A stretch of 23,699 nucleotides of DNA from DASUPK01 sp036520315 (GTDB lineage: Bacteria > Actinomycetota > Thermoleophilia > Solirubrobacterales > 70-9), in contig DATDJZ010000168.1 of NCBI GenBank assembly GCA_036520315.1, positions 1 through 23,699 of the forward strand, read 5' to 3'. Numbering within the stretch: position 1 is the first letter of the stretch; each line of letters begins with the position of its first letter. A model generated the notes under the pieces. That model ran no database searches. It was not told the origin of the DNA and saw only the letters and a program-made list of their open reading frames with translations. Below are positions 22,874 to 23,699 of this stretch, piece by piece. Made by a program: the position numbers and the translations under genes.

Positions 22874-23699
22874 CAGCCGACCTTCCCGGTTACGTAGTCC
22901 TCGGTCCGGGGGTCGGAGGGGTTGGTGAAGATCTTGTCCGTGTCGGCGTACTCGACCAACTGGCCCCAGCGGTGGTCCTCATCGGCATCGAGTTGGACGA
23001 TCAGGAAAGCGGTCCGGTTGGAGACGCGCGCCGCCTGCTGCATGTTGTGGGTGACGATCACGATCGAGAACTCTTCCTTCAGCTCCATCATCAGGTCCTC
23101 GATCCTCCCAGTGGAGATCGGGTCTAGGGCCGAGCAGGGCTCGTCCATCAGGATCACGTCGGGATCGACAGCGATGCACCGTGCGATGCAAAGCCGCTGC
23201 TGCTGCCCACCTGACATCCCGTAGGCGTTCTCGTCGAGCCGGTCCTTGACCTCATCCCAGAGGGCCGCCGAGCGTAGGGCCCGCTCGACCCTCTCCTTGA
23301 CGTCGGAGAGCCCCAGCACGCGCGGACCGAAGGCGACGTTGTCGAAGATCGACTTCGGGAACGGGTTGGGCTTCTGGAAGACCATGCCGATCCGCTTGCG
23401 GACCTCGACAGGATCGACTTCGGGCGCATACAGGTCCTGGTCGTGGTAGTAGCAATGACCTTCGACCGTCGCTGACGGGATCAGGTCGTTCATCCGGTTC
23501 AGGCAGCGGATCAGGGTGCTCTTGCCACAGCCCGACGGGCCGATCAGGGCGGTGATCTCGTTCTCGTGGATATCCATCGAGACGTGCTGCACCGCCGGCT
23601 TTCCGGCATAGCTCACGGAGAGATCCTCGAGCCTGAATACGGTCGCCGCCCCCGAAGTGCCACGACCATGACCCCCACCGTCTGCGGCGCCTGAGACAT
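22873..23699 (-). CDS. pstB: Second PstB, phosphate ABC transporter ATPase (5' end outside window)
   Basis: The frame is open to the right edge (274 codons in window). In-frame residues before the GTG at 23616 (...ATVFRLEDLSVSYAGKP) align with the normal PstB domain start, so the true start lies beyond 23699. Canonical features are present: Walker A GPSGCGKST, CLNRMNDLIP, FQKPNPFPKSIFDNVAFG, MSGGQQQRLCIAR and VILMDEPCSALDP. Unlike the PstB at 15786-16703 it keeps RMNDL, so it is the orthodox copy and probably belongs to a second pst operon to the right, upstream of phoU. Confidence 0.93.
   Translation of the reverse strand, partial: VSGAADGGGHGRGTSGAATVFRLEDLSVSYAGKPAVQHVSMDIHENEITALIGPSGCGKSTLIRCLNRMNDLIPSATVEGHCYYHDQDLYAPEVDPVEVRKRIGMVFQKPNPFPKSIFDNVAFGPRVLGLSDVKERVERALRSAALWDEVKDRLDENAYGMSGGQQQRLCIARCIAVDPDVILMDEPCSALDPISTGRIEDLMMELKEEFSIVIVTHNMQQAARVSNRTAFLIVQLDADEDHRWGQLVEYADTDKIFTNPSDPRTEDYVTGKVG

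Noticed and set aside
23635..23699. Gene starting at the ATG at the right edge (23699, leftward)
   Set aside because: That frame meets a stop within about 30 codons; the frame two bases over continues into PstB.

Overview
The window is GC-rich, densely packed bacterial chromosome with many 1-17 nt gene overlaps and GTG/TTG starts. The gene content fits a high-GC actinobacterium: DrrAB-type ABC exporter, short Ppx/GppA, CHAD proteins, ArsC with a helical N-terminal domain, TTGACA/TATACG-type promoter with almost no leader. Class Thermoleophilia (Solirubrobacterales/Gaiellales-like) is my best guess. It is an inference from gene style, not from a marker gene. I saw no tRNA, rRNA, CRISPR array, transposase or phage gene.

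Layout. (1) 1-3092: a PHP-domain protein cut by the left edge, divergent from a GH31 alpha-glycosidase. (2) 3064-4298: two overlapping CHAD genes that look like the N- and C-terminal halves of one CHAD domain. (3) 4561-6392: a DrrAB-like ABC exporter. (4) 6393-7298: an exopolyphosphatase/GppA-family gene. (5) 7361-11557: a divergent arsenic locus. Leftward it carries arsR, arsM and an R2-like diiron protein; rightward it carries arsC, a metallophosphoesterase and an aquaporin-family channel. (6) 11616-12527: a sugar-isomerase-like TIM barrel. (7) 12536-19559, all leftward: pstS-pstC-pstA-pstB followed without a break by a lipoprotein and three zinc-ribbon genes. (8) 19779-21050: a secreted protein made of two copies of one cysteine-containing module. 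(9) 21263-22165: a flippase-like/LPG-synthase-type membrane protein. (10) 22169-23699: phoU and a second pstB that runs off the right edge.

The unifying theme is phosphate and its toxic analogue arsenate. Two Pst transporters, PhoU, Ppx and polyphosphate-binding-type CHAD proteins surround an arsenic locus that has no ArsB or Acr3 pump here. Arsenate entering through phosphate uptake would be reduced by ArsC. Arsenite could leave through the channel or be methylated by ArsM. An array of four 11-bp-spaced PhoP-box-like units lies upstream of pstS, and weaker copies lie upstream of the TIM-barrel and flippase genes, so phosphate control of the region is likely.

The most novel-looking parts are the 3' extension of the pst operon by a lipoprotein and three zinc-ribbon proteins, the coupling of arsM to an R2lox-like diiron protein, and the duplicated secreted protein beside pstS.
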